Below, piece after piece: positions 20,041 to 30,870 of a stretch of DNA of 64,000 nt. Source of the stretch: Eunapius fragilis (lineage: Eukaryota; Porifera; Demospongiae; Spongillida; Spongillidae); assembly GCA_963681505.1 (NCBI GenBank), contig OY811973.1, positions 4,037,573-4,101,572 of the forward strand. Reading direction: 5' to 3'. The notes beneath the pieces are model-generated. The model ran no database searches. It worked only from the letters and a program-made list of their open reading frames with translations, and was not told where the DNA came from. Made by a program: the position numbers and the translations under genes. Within the stretch, counting starts at the first letter, position 1. The number at the start of each line of letters is the position of its first letter.

Positions 20041-23000
20041 CTATGAAAGTGACAATGAGGAACTATCCCCCTCCTGAAGGGAACAGCCACATCTTAAGAG
20101 GAGGGCTCGGGCATTGGCTCGCACAAGAGTCAAATTAAGGCGGCCATACAAGCTGCAGACAACCTTGGACTTGGGGGAGTTGGTCCTTGTGGCAAGGTAT
20201 GATGCAAGCCGTGAAAAAGCTTGCATCGCTTCGTTGCCCCAGGCTCCATATGACTCGGCCACAAGGGGAATACATGTCCACCCTAGCTCGGAACACTTGG
20301 CATCATTGGCAGAGTGCTTCCTTAGCTCAGCAGCAACCGCTGCTGACCCTGCTGTGCGACCCGCTTCAGAGAAAATAGTAGGGTTAAGCGGAGACACCAC
20401 AGTAAGGTCAAAGGCAGCAGGCTTGCCACAGAGCCAATTGGAAGCTAGGATGTCAGCAGGGCGTGTGTTCCGAAGCTCATGTCCTAGTCCACTACCGGCC
20501 TCTGCCTTGGCGCTGATGCAGGCATGATGGCAGGTTTGAAGCACTACATCCCTGAGCTTGTTGTGCCTGGATACAGCATCACCACCTCTCTTACATGTTA
20601 TTGCATGGTGACCTAGGGGATCCAAGGGATGTTCTGGACACAACGCACAGGGAGGTGAGCCAGGTGAGGTGTTTAGCCCCAGCCACCACTTGATGGCCAT
20701 TTGGTGCTCGTTGGGGTCTAAGCTTAGACCCAGGCCTGGAGATGGTACTACAGAGAGCCAAGCAGAGGCATGGGGAGAGGAGATAGACAGGAGACGAGCC
20801 TTGTCAGCCACAGAGCTCTGGGATAGAAGAGAGTTAAATTGAATGTTTTCTAATGCAGCTGATAGAGTGTGTTGTCGGCAAGGAGAAGATGCAATACTGT
20901 TGATATTAATTGCACTCTCAGGGGGAACACACCTATTGTAGGAATTGACCGCATCAGCCAGGAAATTATCTGATGGTGTGGCAAGGCCTGCAGTACTGAT
21001 GGAGGCGATAAAGGCTGCATTAGAGTGATGAGCTAGTGAACGAAGCCCCAGGCCACCTCTGCTTAAGCTCAACTGGGCCTGCATCCAAGAACTGTCAGTA
21101 GTGTCAATCGCTTGGCACTCTGTGAAGGTGCACCTAACCTGCTCATCAAAGGCATGCAACTCATCCAATGCCAGGGATGGGGGAGTGGAACGTGCAATAT
21201 GGACCAATTTGGTAAATCCACCACACATGCGTAGTAGAATGAGAGCAATCTGAGGATCACATGACCCGAGCTTAACCAGGGAGGATAGCAAAATGGAGGC
21301 AGCAGCACGTTTAGAGGCAATAAATGATGAACAAAATGCAACATCCCCTATGGGGGCTCCAAGGATGATGAGATTGGGAGTACAAGATTTGTTCATCTGA
21401 GAAGGGAATACACTGAGGTCACCTTGGCCAAAAAGCTCACATTTAGATGGATTTAGATGGAGCCCCAATGAGGGACCTAAATCTTGAAGTAGACATACAA
21501 CATGCTGGACAGAGGTAGATGGGCCGGCCACCACCCCATCATCCAGGTACCATGCATTGAAAAGTAAGTCTTGGCAACTTTCCTCCTTGGAGATGGAAAG
21601 GACCAGATGGTGCAGGACCAAGGCGAAGTAGAAGGGGCCTAGGGGATCCCCTTGCTGCACACCAGCCTCAGAAGTCAAAGTTCCCATAGAATGCCACAGG
21701 AAAGGGTGTTGGCCACAACACCATGTTGTCCATGGGAGGAGAAGGGGAAAATGTAGGGTGCATTGGTCAAGGAGGGACTGGCGAGACACTAGGTTGAAGG
21801 CATTTTTCATATCAACCTTCAAGCAGACAAATTCAGGGTCGTGCCAATGATTATCAAGACAACGTCTGAGGCCATGGATTACCTTCTCACATCCTTGGGG
21901 GAGAGCAACACCAAACTGAAAAGGTTGAAAGAAAGCAGAAGCATCTTCCTTAATCAAACTGCATAGACATTTGCTGGTGAGTCGGCGAAGTGATTCACCC
22001 ACTGCGATGGGCCTGATGTCCTGTGTACCTTTCCTTAAAGCAACTAAGCTGCCCCCGGCCATGTACTGGGAAATTGCAGCTGGGGCTTGTCCAGAGGCGA
22101 GGAGATTTATTATACCCCGAAGAAGGGAGCAGATGGAAGTAGGAACTGGAACTTCAGCCACATCAAGAAGGTGTTGGATGCGCAGACCTGTGGGGCCTGC
22201 TGCAGAGGCCTTGGGGAATGATCGAAGGATAGACAGGACATTAAAGTCTGGTGGTAAGATTGGAGAGGCCAATGGAAGAGGTGGGTGAGCAGGAGGTAGT
22301 GGGGGAGGACTCTTGGGGTGTTTGGCTGATAGCTGAGTCCATGTATCCTCAGTATTGGGAGCGAGACCTGAAGAGGTAAGGATCTGGCAAGCCTTTCCAA
22401 GAAGGCCGTCCTTGGCAAGAGAAATGGCTTCAGTGATCTTCTTTACATCCTCATCAAGGGGTGAAGACCAGGGGCCATGGTGTGACACATGCTGTTTGGT
22501 ACGAGCCCACAATGATGTAAACTGACCACACTCCCAGGCCTCACATAGCAGTTTGATGTCAGTTTGGTGGTGACGGCGACCACGGCATGGGGCAGAAGGA
22601 AGTACACATTTTGGTAGCATAAAAAGTTTGAGCCATGACTCCACATTGTTATTGTATAGAATGTTAGACAGTGTTGATGCAAGGGCACGCGCAAAAGCAT
22701 GCCTGAACTTGGACGGAATGAAACGAATTGTTGGGCACTTTTGGCTGAAGACTTCATCCAGAGTAGGTAGACTGTTAACGGATGGAGAAGGAAGGGTGGA
22801 AGGGCTGGGAAGCTGTGCATTGAAATTACCACAGCAACGTCTTTGGTGGGACAAAGACCGAGAAGAAGACACAAGTTGGCGGCAGCGTGGACAGATGAAG
22901 AGGCCTTGTGTACTAAGCCAAGAAGCAGGAACCTCACCTACAAGGATGCCATGCGCATGTTGTTGCATGTGCGAGTGCCACATCGAGGGAGCAATACGTG

Positions 23001-23619
23001 CTTGGCAACCCAGAACTGTGCAAGGTGATCTGCATGCTGCAATGTCTTGATTGAATGCCGATAAGGAAGGCTGCACGGAGGCAGCGAATGCGCAAGGGTC
23101 CTGGTCATTTGAAACAGGCGGGTCCTTTTGTCCGAGCACTGGTAGGTTAGATGACACAGGAAGTGGGTTGCCGCAATGAGGTGATGTTGATATGGGTTGA
23201 GGTGGATCGGAAATGAGGACTGGTGGTAAACTCAAATTTGCGGAGGATAATGATACCTGTAGCGATGGTGATGGCGGCTGAGGTGAAACACGTGTCTGCG
23301 GTTGAAGCGCTGAATATATAGGTGATTGCGACGACGGTTGTGAATATGATATCACGGGACTTGCAACTGTACCAGGACTTAAAGGTCGTGAGCAAACGCT
23401 AGTTGCTGATGTTGACTCGAGGTGCCTGGAAGGCGAAGGTGACAATGTGGCGCTCCGATTGGAGTTAGCACACCCTCCGCGCTTCATGGGCTGACAGTTT
23501 GTGCAGGATCTGTTCGCTTTCACACATACACAGGACTTACATCTAGCATTTATCCCATTACATGAGCAACACTTCGGCTTCCGAACCTCTGAATGCAGCA
23601 ACGTTGACGCTGACATCAT
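20041..23619 (-). CDS. Open 1192-aa ORF of an RLE-type non-LTR retrotransposon with N-terminal CXC-like cysteine cluster
   Basis: The only long uninterrupted transposon ORF in the window. Residues 17-50 form a CXC-like cluster (CCSC, CKSCVC, CTNC). Residues of about 50-190 are Ser/Pro-rich, and zinc-finger-like CTVLGC...H and FICPRCRQL...RC segments lie near 195-270. The reverse transcriptase has motif A KVDMKNAFN (about 600), B GVQQGDPLGP and C AWYLDDG (about 690). A CALC...HHAITC knuckle (about 990-1010) and RPADIL...AFDLTV (about 1053-1075) resemble the CCHC plus restriction-like endonuclease of R2/Hero/NeSL-type elements. The ATG follows an A-rich run. It nicks target DNA and reverse-transcribes its RNA in family members. 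Whether this copy is active is unknown. Confidence 0.85.
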   Translation of the reverse strand: MMSASTLLHSEVRKPKCCSCNGINARCKSCVCVKANRSCTNCQPMKRGGCANSNRSATLSPSPSRHLESTSATSVCSRPLSPGTVASPVISYSQPSSQSPIYSALQPQTRVSPQPPSPSLQVSLSSANLSLPPVLISDPPQPISTSPHCGNPLPVSSNLPVLGQKDPPVSNDQDPCAFAASVQPSLSAFNQDIAACRSPCTVLGCQARIAPSMWHSHMQQHAHGILVGEVPASWLSTQGLFICPRCRQLVSSSRSLSHQRRCCGNFNAQLPSPSTLPSPSVNSLPTLDEVFSQKCPTIRFIPSKFRHAFARALASTLSNILYNNNVESWLKLFMLPKCVLPSAPCRGRRHHQTDIKLLCEAWECGQFTSLWARTKQHVSHHGPWSSPLDEDVKKITEAISLAKDGLLGKACQILTSSGLAPNTEDTWTQLSAKHPKSPPPLPPAHPPLPLASPILPPDFNVLSILRSFPKASAAGPTGLRIQHLLDVAEVPVPTSICSLLRGIINLLASGQAPAAISQYMAGGSLVALRKGTQDIRPIAVGESLRRLTSKCLCSLIKEDASAFFQPFQFGVALPQGCEKVIHGLRRCLDNHWHDPEFVCLKVDMKNAFNLVSRQSLLDQCTLHFPLLLPWTTWCCGQHPFLWHSMGTLTSEAGVQQGDPLGPFYFALVLHHLVLSISKEESCQDLLFNAWYLDDGVVAGPSTSVQHVVCLLQDLGPSLGLHLNPSKCELFGQGDLSVFPSQMNKSCTPNLIILGAPIGDVAFCSSFIASKRAAASILLSSLVKLGSCDPQIALILLRMCGGFTKLVHIARSTPPSLALDELHAFDEQVRCTFTECQAIDTTDSSWMQAQLSLSRGGLGLRSLAHHSNAAFIASISTAGLATPSDNFLADAVNSYNRCVPPESAININSIASSPCRQHTLSAALENIQFNSLLSQSSVADKARLLSISSPHASAWLSVVPSPGLGLSLDPNEHQMAIKWWLGLNTSPGSPPCALCPEHPLDPLGHHAITCKRGGDAVSRHNKLRDVVLQTCHHACISAKAEAGSGLGHELRNTRPADILASNWLCGKPAAFDLTVVSPLNPTIFSEAGRTAGSAAVAAELRKHSANDAKCSELGWTCIPLVAESYGAWGNEAMQAFSRLASYLATRTNSPKSKVVCSLYGRLNLTLVRANARALLLRCGCSLQEGDSSSLSLS

Positions 23620-23639
23620 TTTTTTTTTTAATTTTCAAA

Positions 23640-23675
23640 TATATATATATATATATATTATAATAATAATAGAGC
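23640..23675. repeat. (AT)n and (TAA)n microsatellite
   Basis: ATATATATATATATATATAT followed by ATAATAATAATAG, next to the 5' end of the 1192-aa LINE ORF. Confidence 0.8.
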
Positions 23676-23839
23676 CAATGCCACAGCCATACTCTCCAGG
23701 TGTTTTGTCCCTGTCTAGTACCTATAGTAGGGTGCATTTAATTACCTTACTGCTATATATTCGTGTATCTCTGTCTATATGTATGTTTATTATTATTATA
23801 TTTATTTGTTTTTATTTATATATACAAGAGAATACATGA

Positions 23840-24495
23840 ATAGGAATACAATATTTAGGAGGAGAAATAACATGCATGAATTATTAATAACTCATGCTAC
23901 AGTTCAATAAACTTTAAGATGGGAGCCACCTGGAAAGGATTGCTGTCGCATTTGCCCTCACCAGATGCAAGTTGAGCCTGCTATACAGGTCAGACAGCAC
24001 AACCGACTTTGGTTTGCCCGATATGATGGCAAGACGGGAGGCAAGCATCTTAAACGAGTCCATGGCTTCCTTTCCCCAAGCACCATAGGACTCCGTGACC
24101 AGAGGTACACAATACCAGCCCAAAGCATTGCATTTGGGGTCATTCTCATTATGCTTTCGCTCTTCAGTGGACAAGGCGGCTGCCCCAGCTGACAATCCCG
24201 CTACTGAAACAATTTTAGGGTTTAGCGGTGATGTCACTGAAATATCAAAGGCAGCTGGTTTGCCAAGGGCCCAGTTGGGTAGCAAAATGTCTGCAGGGCG
24301 TGAATGGTCATGCTCAGATGTAAGATTGCTACCCATCTCCACCTTTACGCTCAAGTGGGCTCTACGGCAAGTCTCCGCCAACACATTGCGCAGCTGGTTG
24401 TGTCGGGTGACTACGTCTCCTCCTTTTTTGCACGTTGTAGCATGATGACCAAGGGGATCTAATGCACTGTTTGGGCATAGGGCACAGTTAGTAGT
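23840..24495 (-). pseudogene. 5'-truncated RLE-type LINE copy, C-terminal part
   Basis: Minus-strand frame from about 24490 reads CALCPNSALDPLGHHATTC, SRPADILLPNW, KPAAFDISVTSPLNP and LYSRLNLHLVRANATAIL, ending at 23914. It is the same architecture as the 1192-aa ORF (knuckle plus RLE), with roughly similar spacing. Only the last 190 codons and about 75 bp of 3' UTR remain. The last ~150 bp are almost identical to the 3' end of the copy at 27225-28965. Confidence 0.8.
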
Positions 24496-24496
24496 A

Positions 24497-24529
<33 letters not shown>

Positions 24530-24530
24530 T
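24497..24530. repeat. (TAA)n microsatellite
   Basis: About eleven AAT units at the junction between two opposite-strand LINE fragments. Confidence 0.85.
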
Positions 24531-24620
24531 GTGGCTGAAATTTATGGCCGGTTGAATGTGGTCCTGGTTCGGTCCATTGCTAGAGCCATCCTGGCCAGGG
24601 AGCTTCCACCCTCCTAACTT
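24531..24620 (+). pseudogene. 3'-end scrap of an RLE-type LINE (plus strand)
   Basis: VAEIYGRLNVVLVRSIARAI and a stop match the C terminus of the 1192-aa ORF family, here on the opposite strand from its neighbours. Confidence 0.65.
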
Positions 24621-24682
24621 GCTATTAGTAGTTTAATTGTGTATGCATTTTAATAATAATATATAATAAGTTTGATTCCCTG

Positions 24683-27114
24683 ATGAAACATGGAAGGACG
24701 CGGGATGCTATCAGGTTATTATCTTCATCATCTAATGGAAAGGTATTACAACTTCATGACAGTATGTTTGAGATGACATCAACTGGTGAACAGATATCCC
24801 GTTCTGTGAGAGACATCCTATCAGATAAACACCCTAAAGGAATACCACCTGTTTATTCTTCTCTTCTCCAAGACAATCCTGCCCCAGTCAACCCCATACT
24901 TTTTGACCAACTCACAGCGCAGTCTATATATCAGGCTGCTTTACACGCTGAGGGTTCGTCTGGTCTTTCTGGATTAGACGCATATGCATGGAGGCGTCTT
25001 TGCTCATCATACTCCTCTGCTTCACAAGACCTCTGTTCAGCACTTGCCTCTGTTGGCAAACGTTTATGCACAGCTGACATTCCCTCAGAGTATCTCAGTG
25101 CTTTTGTGGCATGTCGACTGGTACCTTTGGATAAAAACCCAGGTGTGCGGCCAATAGCAATAGGAGAACTACCACGTCGAATCATTTCTAAGGCAGTATT
25201 GAGCATTATTGGTCAGGATATTGCTGATGCAACTTGTCCCCTACAGTTGTGTGCAGGCCTTGTGGGAGGTTGTGAGGCTGCAATACATGCTATACAGACG
25301 CTTTTCTCAAACACTTCCACAGAAGGTATTTTGTTAGTTGATGCCAACAACGCTTTTAATGTGCTAAACCGACAAGCTGCACTACACAACATCAGTGTTC
25401 TCTGTCCTCCATTTTTCCAGATCCTCCAAAATACCTATCGCACCCCGATAAGGGTTGTCATCCCAGGTAATGGTGAAATATCTTCTTCTGAAGGAACATC
25501 TCAGGGGGATCCCTTGGCCATGGGTATGTATGCACTGGGAGTTATACCCTTAATACGGACCCTGAATACAAAATGCCCTCAAGTTAATCAGGTGTGGTAT
25601 GCAGATGATGCATCTGGTGCAGGGTCATGTGCTGATTTGAGAGTATGGTGGGATGCTCTGTGTTCGGCTGGTCCTAATTTTGGATACCATCCAAATCCCT
25701 CAAAAACATTTTTTGTCACCAAACCTGAGCATGCTGAGAAGGCCAAACAATTATTTGCTGGCACTGATGTTTCTATTTGTGCTGGAAGGCGTTGTCTTGG
25801 GGCGGCCATTGGCTCTAAGTCCTTCACTGAAGAGTATGTCAGAAACAAAGTATGCACCTGGGTTGAGGAAGTTAAGAGTCTGGCAAGTATTGCTGCCACA
25901 CACCCGCATTCAGCATACAGTGCATTCACCCATGGTCTCTCCAGTCGGTGGACCTTTGTCTCAAGGACAATGTCGGACATACAACACCTACTAGTTCCTT
26001 TGGAATATGCAATTCATCAATTTCTCTTACCAGCTTTAACAGGTCGTCCTTCATGCTCCAGTCTGGAACGTAGCTATCTTGCCCTACCAGTTAAACTAGG
26101 GGGACTGGGCATATCTAACCCCATTGAGGCATCCTCTCCTTCTTTTCTTGCTTCGGTAAAACTAACTGCCCCCTTGCTGACATGATCATGTCAAAAGGAA
26201 CCGAGACTCACCTAGATTACAACTTACTTCAATCCCTGAAGAGAGATATCAGCTCGGAAAATCATAAATTACTCCAACAAAAAGCAGAAGGCATATACAA
26301 GCTACTATCTCCGTCGTTGCAACGCTGCTTTGATCAGGCCTGCGAAAAAGGTTCGTCCTCTTGGTTATCTGCCCTTCCCATTGCAGATCATGGCTTCCAT
26401 CTGAATAAAGGAGAGTTTCGTGATGCTTTGTGTCTGAGATACGACTGGACGCTTACTAATGTCCCTCAACATTGCAGTTGTGGAAAACAGTTCTCTGTTG
26501 ACCATGCCATGACTTGCCATCTTGGTGGTTTCCTAACTGTCAGGCACAATGACATTAGAGATCTTACAGCCTCATTGCTGACGGAAGTTTGTTATAATGT
26601 TGCAACAGAGCCACAACTACAACCTCTTAATGGAGAAACCTTTTCTTACCTCACAGCCAACACAGATGCTGAGGCCAGGGCAGATATCAGAGCTAGAGGA
26701 TTTTGGTCCAAAAGCCAAGATGCATATTTTGATGTAAGGGTTTTTCACCCTAATGCACCTAGCTACGTTTCAAAATCTCTTTCCGCTCTTTTTCGTACCC
26801 ATGAACAAACCAAGAAAAGAGAATATGGACAACGCATTCGAGATGTTGAACATGGTGTTTTCACACCCCTAGTTTTTTCCACTTCGGGTGCAATGGGGAG
26901 AGAAGCCACCACTTTTTACAAACGGTTAGCTGACCTACTATCTGAAAAACAAGACAAAGCATATTCCCTCATTATGGGCTGGCTGAGATGTCGTCTGTCT
27001 TTTGCCATACTGCGCAGTGCTATCATGTGCCTACGAGGAAGCAGGTCTTCCTACCACCACCCAATCTATTGTGTTCTGACCCTAGCAGTGCATGAGGGCA
27101 GAGTCTCTTCATAG
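24683..27114 (+). pseudogene. Reverse transcriptase of a second RLE-like LINE family, split by one frame change
   Basis: Frame 1 (24683-26185) has motif A LLVDANNAFNVLNR (about residue 221), motif B SSEGTSQGDPLAMG and motif C QVWYADDASGAG (about 305). It ends ...LLT with a TGA overlapping the ATG of frame 2 (ATGA at 26182-26185). Frame 2 (26182-27114) continues the same protein: CSCGKQFSVDHAMTC, RADIRARGFW, AYFDVRVFHPNAPS and RCRLSFAILRSAIMCLRG. Relatives read through this point as one protein, so a single indel is the simplest reading. The 5' end is truncated, as the first ATG lies after an AT-rich run. The tail of this family is also seen at 18770-19354. Confidence 0.82.
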
Positions 27115-27224
27115 ACTGTATCTATTTCTATGGTTATTGTACTTGGTAATTATGTTGTTATCATTGTGTTTGTTGATTGTATATATAATGTATTTTGATA
27201 AGAATTACACTCATGCACAATAAT

Positions 27225-28965
27225 ATAGGAATACAATATTTAGGAGGAGAAACAACATGCATGAATTATTAAAAAATCATGCTACAGTTCAATAAACTTT
27301 AAGATGGGAGCCACCTGGAAAGGATTGCTGTCGCATTTGCCCTCACCAGATGCAAGTTGAGCCTGCTATACAGGTCTTACAGCACAACTGACTTTGGTTT
27401 AGCTTCCCATAAATATCTACCAAAGTCTTTGACTTCTGGTATCCTATGCCAAAGGACAGGCGCGAGGCCAAATGGGAAAATGCTTGCCTGGCTTCAAGAC
27501 CCCAGTTCCCATAGCTCTCCACAGCAAGAGGGATACATTTCCAACCAAGGGTATCACACTTGGGGTCATTTGCCTGGTGTTTCCTCTGCTCTGCCAGTAG
27601 TGCAGCTGTTCCTGCAGTAACGCTTGCTTCCCGAAGTGACACAGGTGTAAGAGGAGACGTCACAGTTACATCAAAAGCGGCAGAGATTCCACTTATCCAG
27701 TTGTTCACTAGGGCATCCGCAGGACGAGACCTAGAAAGGTCAGGGGTAAGTGCACTACCTGCCTCGATCCTCACTCCAAGGTTTGCCTTGTGGCAAAAAT
27801 CTACAAAGACATCTCGCAGCTGGTTGTGTCGGAGAACCACATCACCACCTCGTCTGCATGACAAGGCATGATGCCCCAGGGGGTCCAAAGCTATTTCAGG
27901 GCATAGCAGACAGCAGGAGGCTGTTGTTGTTTCTAAACCCAGCCACCACGAAATAGCTGTGCGGAATTCACTAGGGTCAAGATGCAGGCCAGGCTCACCC
28001 GAAGGAAGGACTGAAACCCATGAAGTGGCCAAGGAAGCAGAGATAGTGAGGAGGCAAGCTTTGTTTGCTGGAGAAGCTGAGTCGTACAAACTATCGTAAG
28101 TCGAGCTATCCAGCGTATGGGAGAGAGATCTCTGTGATGGAGGAGACTCAATGGCAGACTCTGGAGATATGGCATCTGAGGTAGAGACTAAGCTATTGAA
28201 AGTATTAACCGCATGAATCAGATGATGGTTATTAGCAGTGGCAAAACCAGATGAACAAAAGGATGCAATGAAGGCAGCACTCGAGTGGTGAGAGAGTGAG
28301 TGAAGGCCGAAACTTCCAAACCTTAGGTTCAGTTGAGATTGGCACCAGGCGGCCTCATGGAGATCTAAAGATAAGCACTTAGAGAAGCAACTCCTTAAAT
28401 CCAAGTCAAGTATCTTCAGAGAATCAGCAGCCACGCTAGGGGGGGGGGGGGGGGGGGGGGGTGATCTGGCTAAATGCACCATCTTACAAAAACCACTGCA
28501 AAGCCGTAGCAAGTTAAAGGCCACCTGTGGGTCAACATCTGAAACATCTTCCAACTTAGATAGCAACTTTGTGTATTCAGCACGCTTCGCGGCAAAGAAC
28601 CCAGTGCAGTAAAGATAGTCCCCAATAGGAGTACCAAGAATGTCTAGGTCTGGTACATGTGAAGCTTTCATAGCAGGAGGGAACATGGAAATATTGCTAC
28701 GGCAAAATAGTTCACATTTGGATAAATTGATGAAAATACCCAGTGATGGACCAATGTCTTCAATTATGGAGAGCGCCCGCAGAACAGCTTGTCTGGGGCC
28801 AGCCAAACACCCCATCATCCAAGTACCATGCCTGAAGGATGAGACGAAGGCAGTCATCATCTGCATCGATGGCGGCAATGACCTTGTGTAGAAGCAAAGC
28901 GAATAACAAAGGGTCTAATGGATCTCCCTGCTGCACACCTGCCTCAGAAGTGAGATGTCCTAGTT
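27225..28965 (-). pseudogene. RLE-type LINE copy with chimeric 3' end
   Basis: Begins (minus) inside the RT with GVQQGDPLDPLLFALLLH and WYLDDG, then a one-base frame break near 28810. The long frame 28878-27343 carries the CLLC...HHALSC knuckle and RPADALVNNW...AAFDVTVTSPL. Near codon 490 of that frame the sequence switches at a shared AAACCAAAGTC to the 3' end of the 23840-24495 family, so KLNQS is followed by that family's tail in another frame. A 20-odd G run (28440-28461) encodes a poly-Pro insert not seen in relatives. The copy is 5'-truncated and abuts the 3' end of the APE-type LINE. Confidence 0.8.
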
Positions 28966-30870
28966 ATGTGTACATATATTACACAATGGCAAGTAATGGC
29001 ATAAATGAATATGCACTAATATACTGCCGGTTCTAAAATGGGTAACATTTACAAAAAGGAGACAAGTCTACATTGCTGAGTTTTGACCTAAATATAGTTT
29101 TGGAGGATGCTGTAACCACAGAGTAGTCTTGTAATGAATTCCAAATGTGTATCACTCTGATTGAGAAAAAGTTTGAACGAAAATTATGGTGAGGTAATGA
29201 CAAAGGACTAAGTCTGATTGAGTTCCCTCTTGTACTGTATGGTGACAAATTGATACGAAAGTAAGCTGATGCATCAAGATCTACAAGGTTTTTCACAATC
29301 TTGAAACACATAACAAGGTCAAAATACACCCTACGATACTCCATTGAGTGAAGCCCTAAATTAGCAAGACAATCAGTATAGCTCATAGTAGGCAGCTTTA
29401 CTCGTACAAAAATAGCTAAGCATTGAATTTAGTCTTGTATGAGCCACGGATTCCACACTGGAGTATTGTATTCGAGAATTGGTCTCACATATGAATACTT
29501 GACAAAGCGTCGATATATTTAGCGTTTGAAGACCTTTAAGTAAAAGGGAACACCTTTGGAAAGCCTTTGCAGCAATAGATGCACAATGTAAACTGGGTTA
29601 AAAATCAGATGTAATATTGAACACCTAAGCCACAAATATCAAAAACCATATTTAGCAGCACACCACCCAGGGAGTAGGAATTGCTTGCAGAGTTATGTCC
29701 AAAGGATATTACACTGCACTTCTGAAAAGCAATATTAAGCTGCCACGTTTCAGACCACATACATAAATTCGACAAAGACAGAGACAAAAAGGTGAGGATG
29801 AATCAGAAGAATTTGTAGCATAGAGTTTGGTATCATCTGCAAATATTTTAGGTTGAACTGGTGGTATACTAAACAATCCGCAAGGTCATTGATATAAATG
29901 AGGAATAACAGGGAGTCCACAGTAGCGGATCCAGAGGGGGGGGGGGGGGGGGTAGGGGGGCTAAAATCATATTCACAATTCATTTTCACCATATATGGTA
30001 CTGACAATGCCTTATATGGTGAAAATTAATTGTGAATATTGTTTCAGCCCCCCTCTGGATCCGCTACTGGGTCCAAGCACTGATCCCTGAGGAACACCAC
30101 TGGTAACAGGTAGGGAAGAAGATAAAGTACGATCAATATAAACTTGCTGAAAACGATTCATAAGAAATGAAGATAACCACCTCAACAAGTGGGGAGTAAA
30201 CCCATAGCACTCTATCTTATAGCAGCTTTCTATGAGAGATAGAATCAAAGGCTTTAGCAAAGTCTAAATACACAGAATCAATTTTAGAACGAATATCAGT
30301 ATGGAGAGTCCATTCATTAAGTGTGATTAGCAATTGGGTACAAGTAGAACGCCTGGCAAGAAAGCCAAACTGATCTTTGGAGGTAAGGCTATAAGAACGA
30401 AGAAAGAAAACCATTGATTCGTACATAATAGACTCCATTACTTTGCAACAAACACTGGTAAGAGAAACTGGACGATAATATATGGGAACCTTTTTGAAAA
30501 TGGGACAAACAATTGCCTGTTTCCAACCATGAGGTATACTCCCACAGTCCGTAGACATTGTAAAAAGCCTGGACAATGGAAAGGCAATTGCAGAAGCAAC
30601 ATCCAGCTGGAAAACCATCTGGTGTTCTGGAATATTTAGAAGGAAGACGCTTCAGGGTACATAATACTTTACTGTAAGTAAACTCAACTTGTTGATATGC
30701 CTGGACACAAGAAACTTTAGGATGGAAGATGGGTAAAACACCATTATTAATGGTCAAAACAGAAGCAAAGTAATCATTAAAAACATTGCATTTGTCACGA
30801 TTGGTTATAGCATGAGAACCATCAGTCTTCATAAGGGGCGGAATAGAAGATGTGTGACTTAGTTTTGAAT
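28966..30870 (-). pseudogene. APE-type LINE ORF2, reverse transcriptase part
   Basis: Minus-strand pieces in several frames. PIFKK and YRPVSLTSVCCKVMESI (about 30500-30450), motif A VYLDFAKAFDSISHRKLL (about 30270-30220) and motif B VTSGVPQGSVLGP (about 30110-30070). A 150-bp MITE follows, then LLFLIYINDLADCLV, the motif D region WSETWQLNIAFQKCSV, and the C-terminal FRSNFFSIRVIHIWN block ending at 29033. This is the standard CR1/L2/jockey-group RT. Frame breaks and the MITE make it non-functional. Confidence 0.85.
29920..30069. mobile_element. 150-bp hAT-like foldback MITE inserted in LINE RT
   Basis: Ends CAGTAGCGGATCCAGAGG and its reverse complement bound a near-perfect hairpin: G-run, then TTCACAATT...TTCACCATATA, a short loop and the complement. 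Removing it rejoins LINE motif B (SVLGP) with LLFLIYINDL. Similar sequences of about 8 bp (TTGGACCC / TGGACTCC, minus strand) flank it, as expected for a decayed hAT-type target duplication. Confidence 0.8.

Noticed and set aside
21971-23050. Several plus and minus frames of 60-164 codons
   Set aside because: All overlap the 1192-codon LINE ORF in other frames and show no independent domain.
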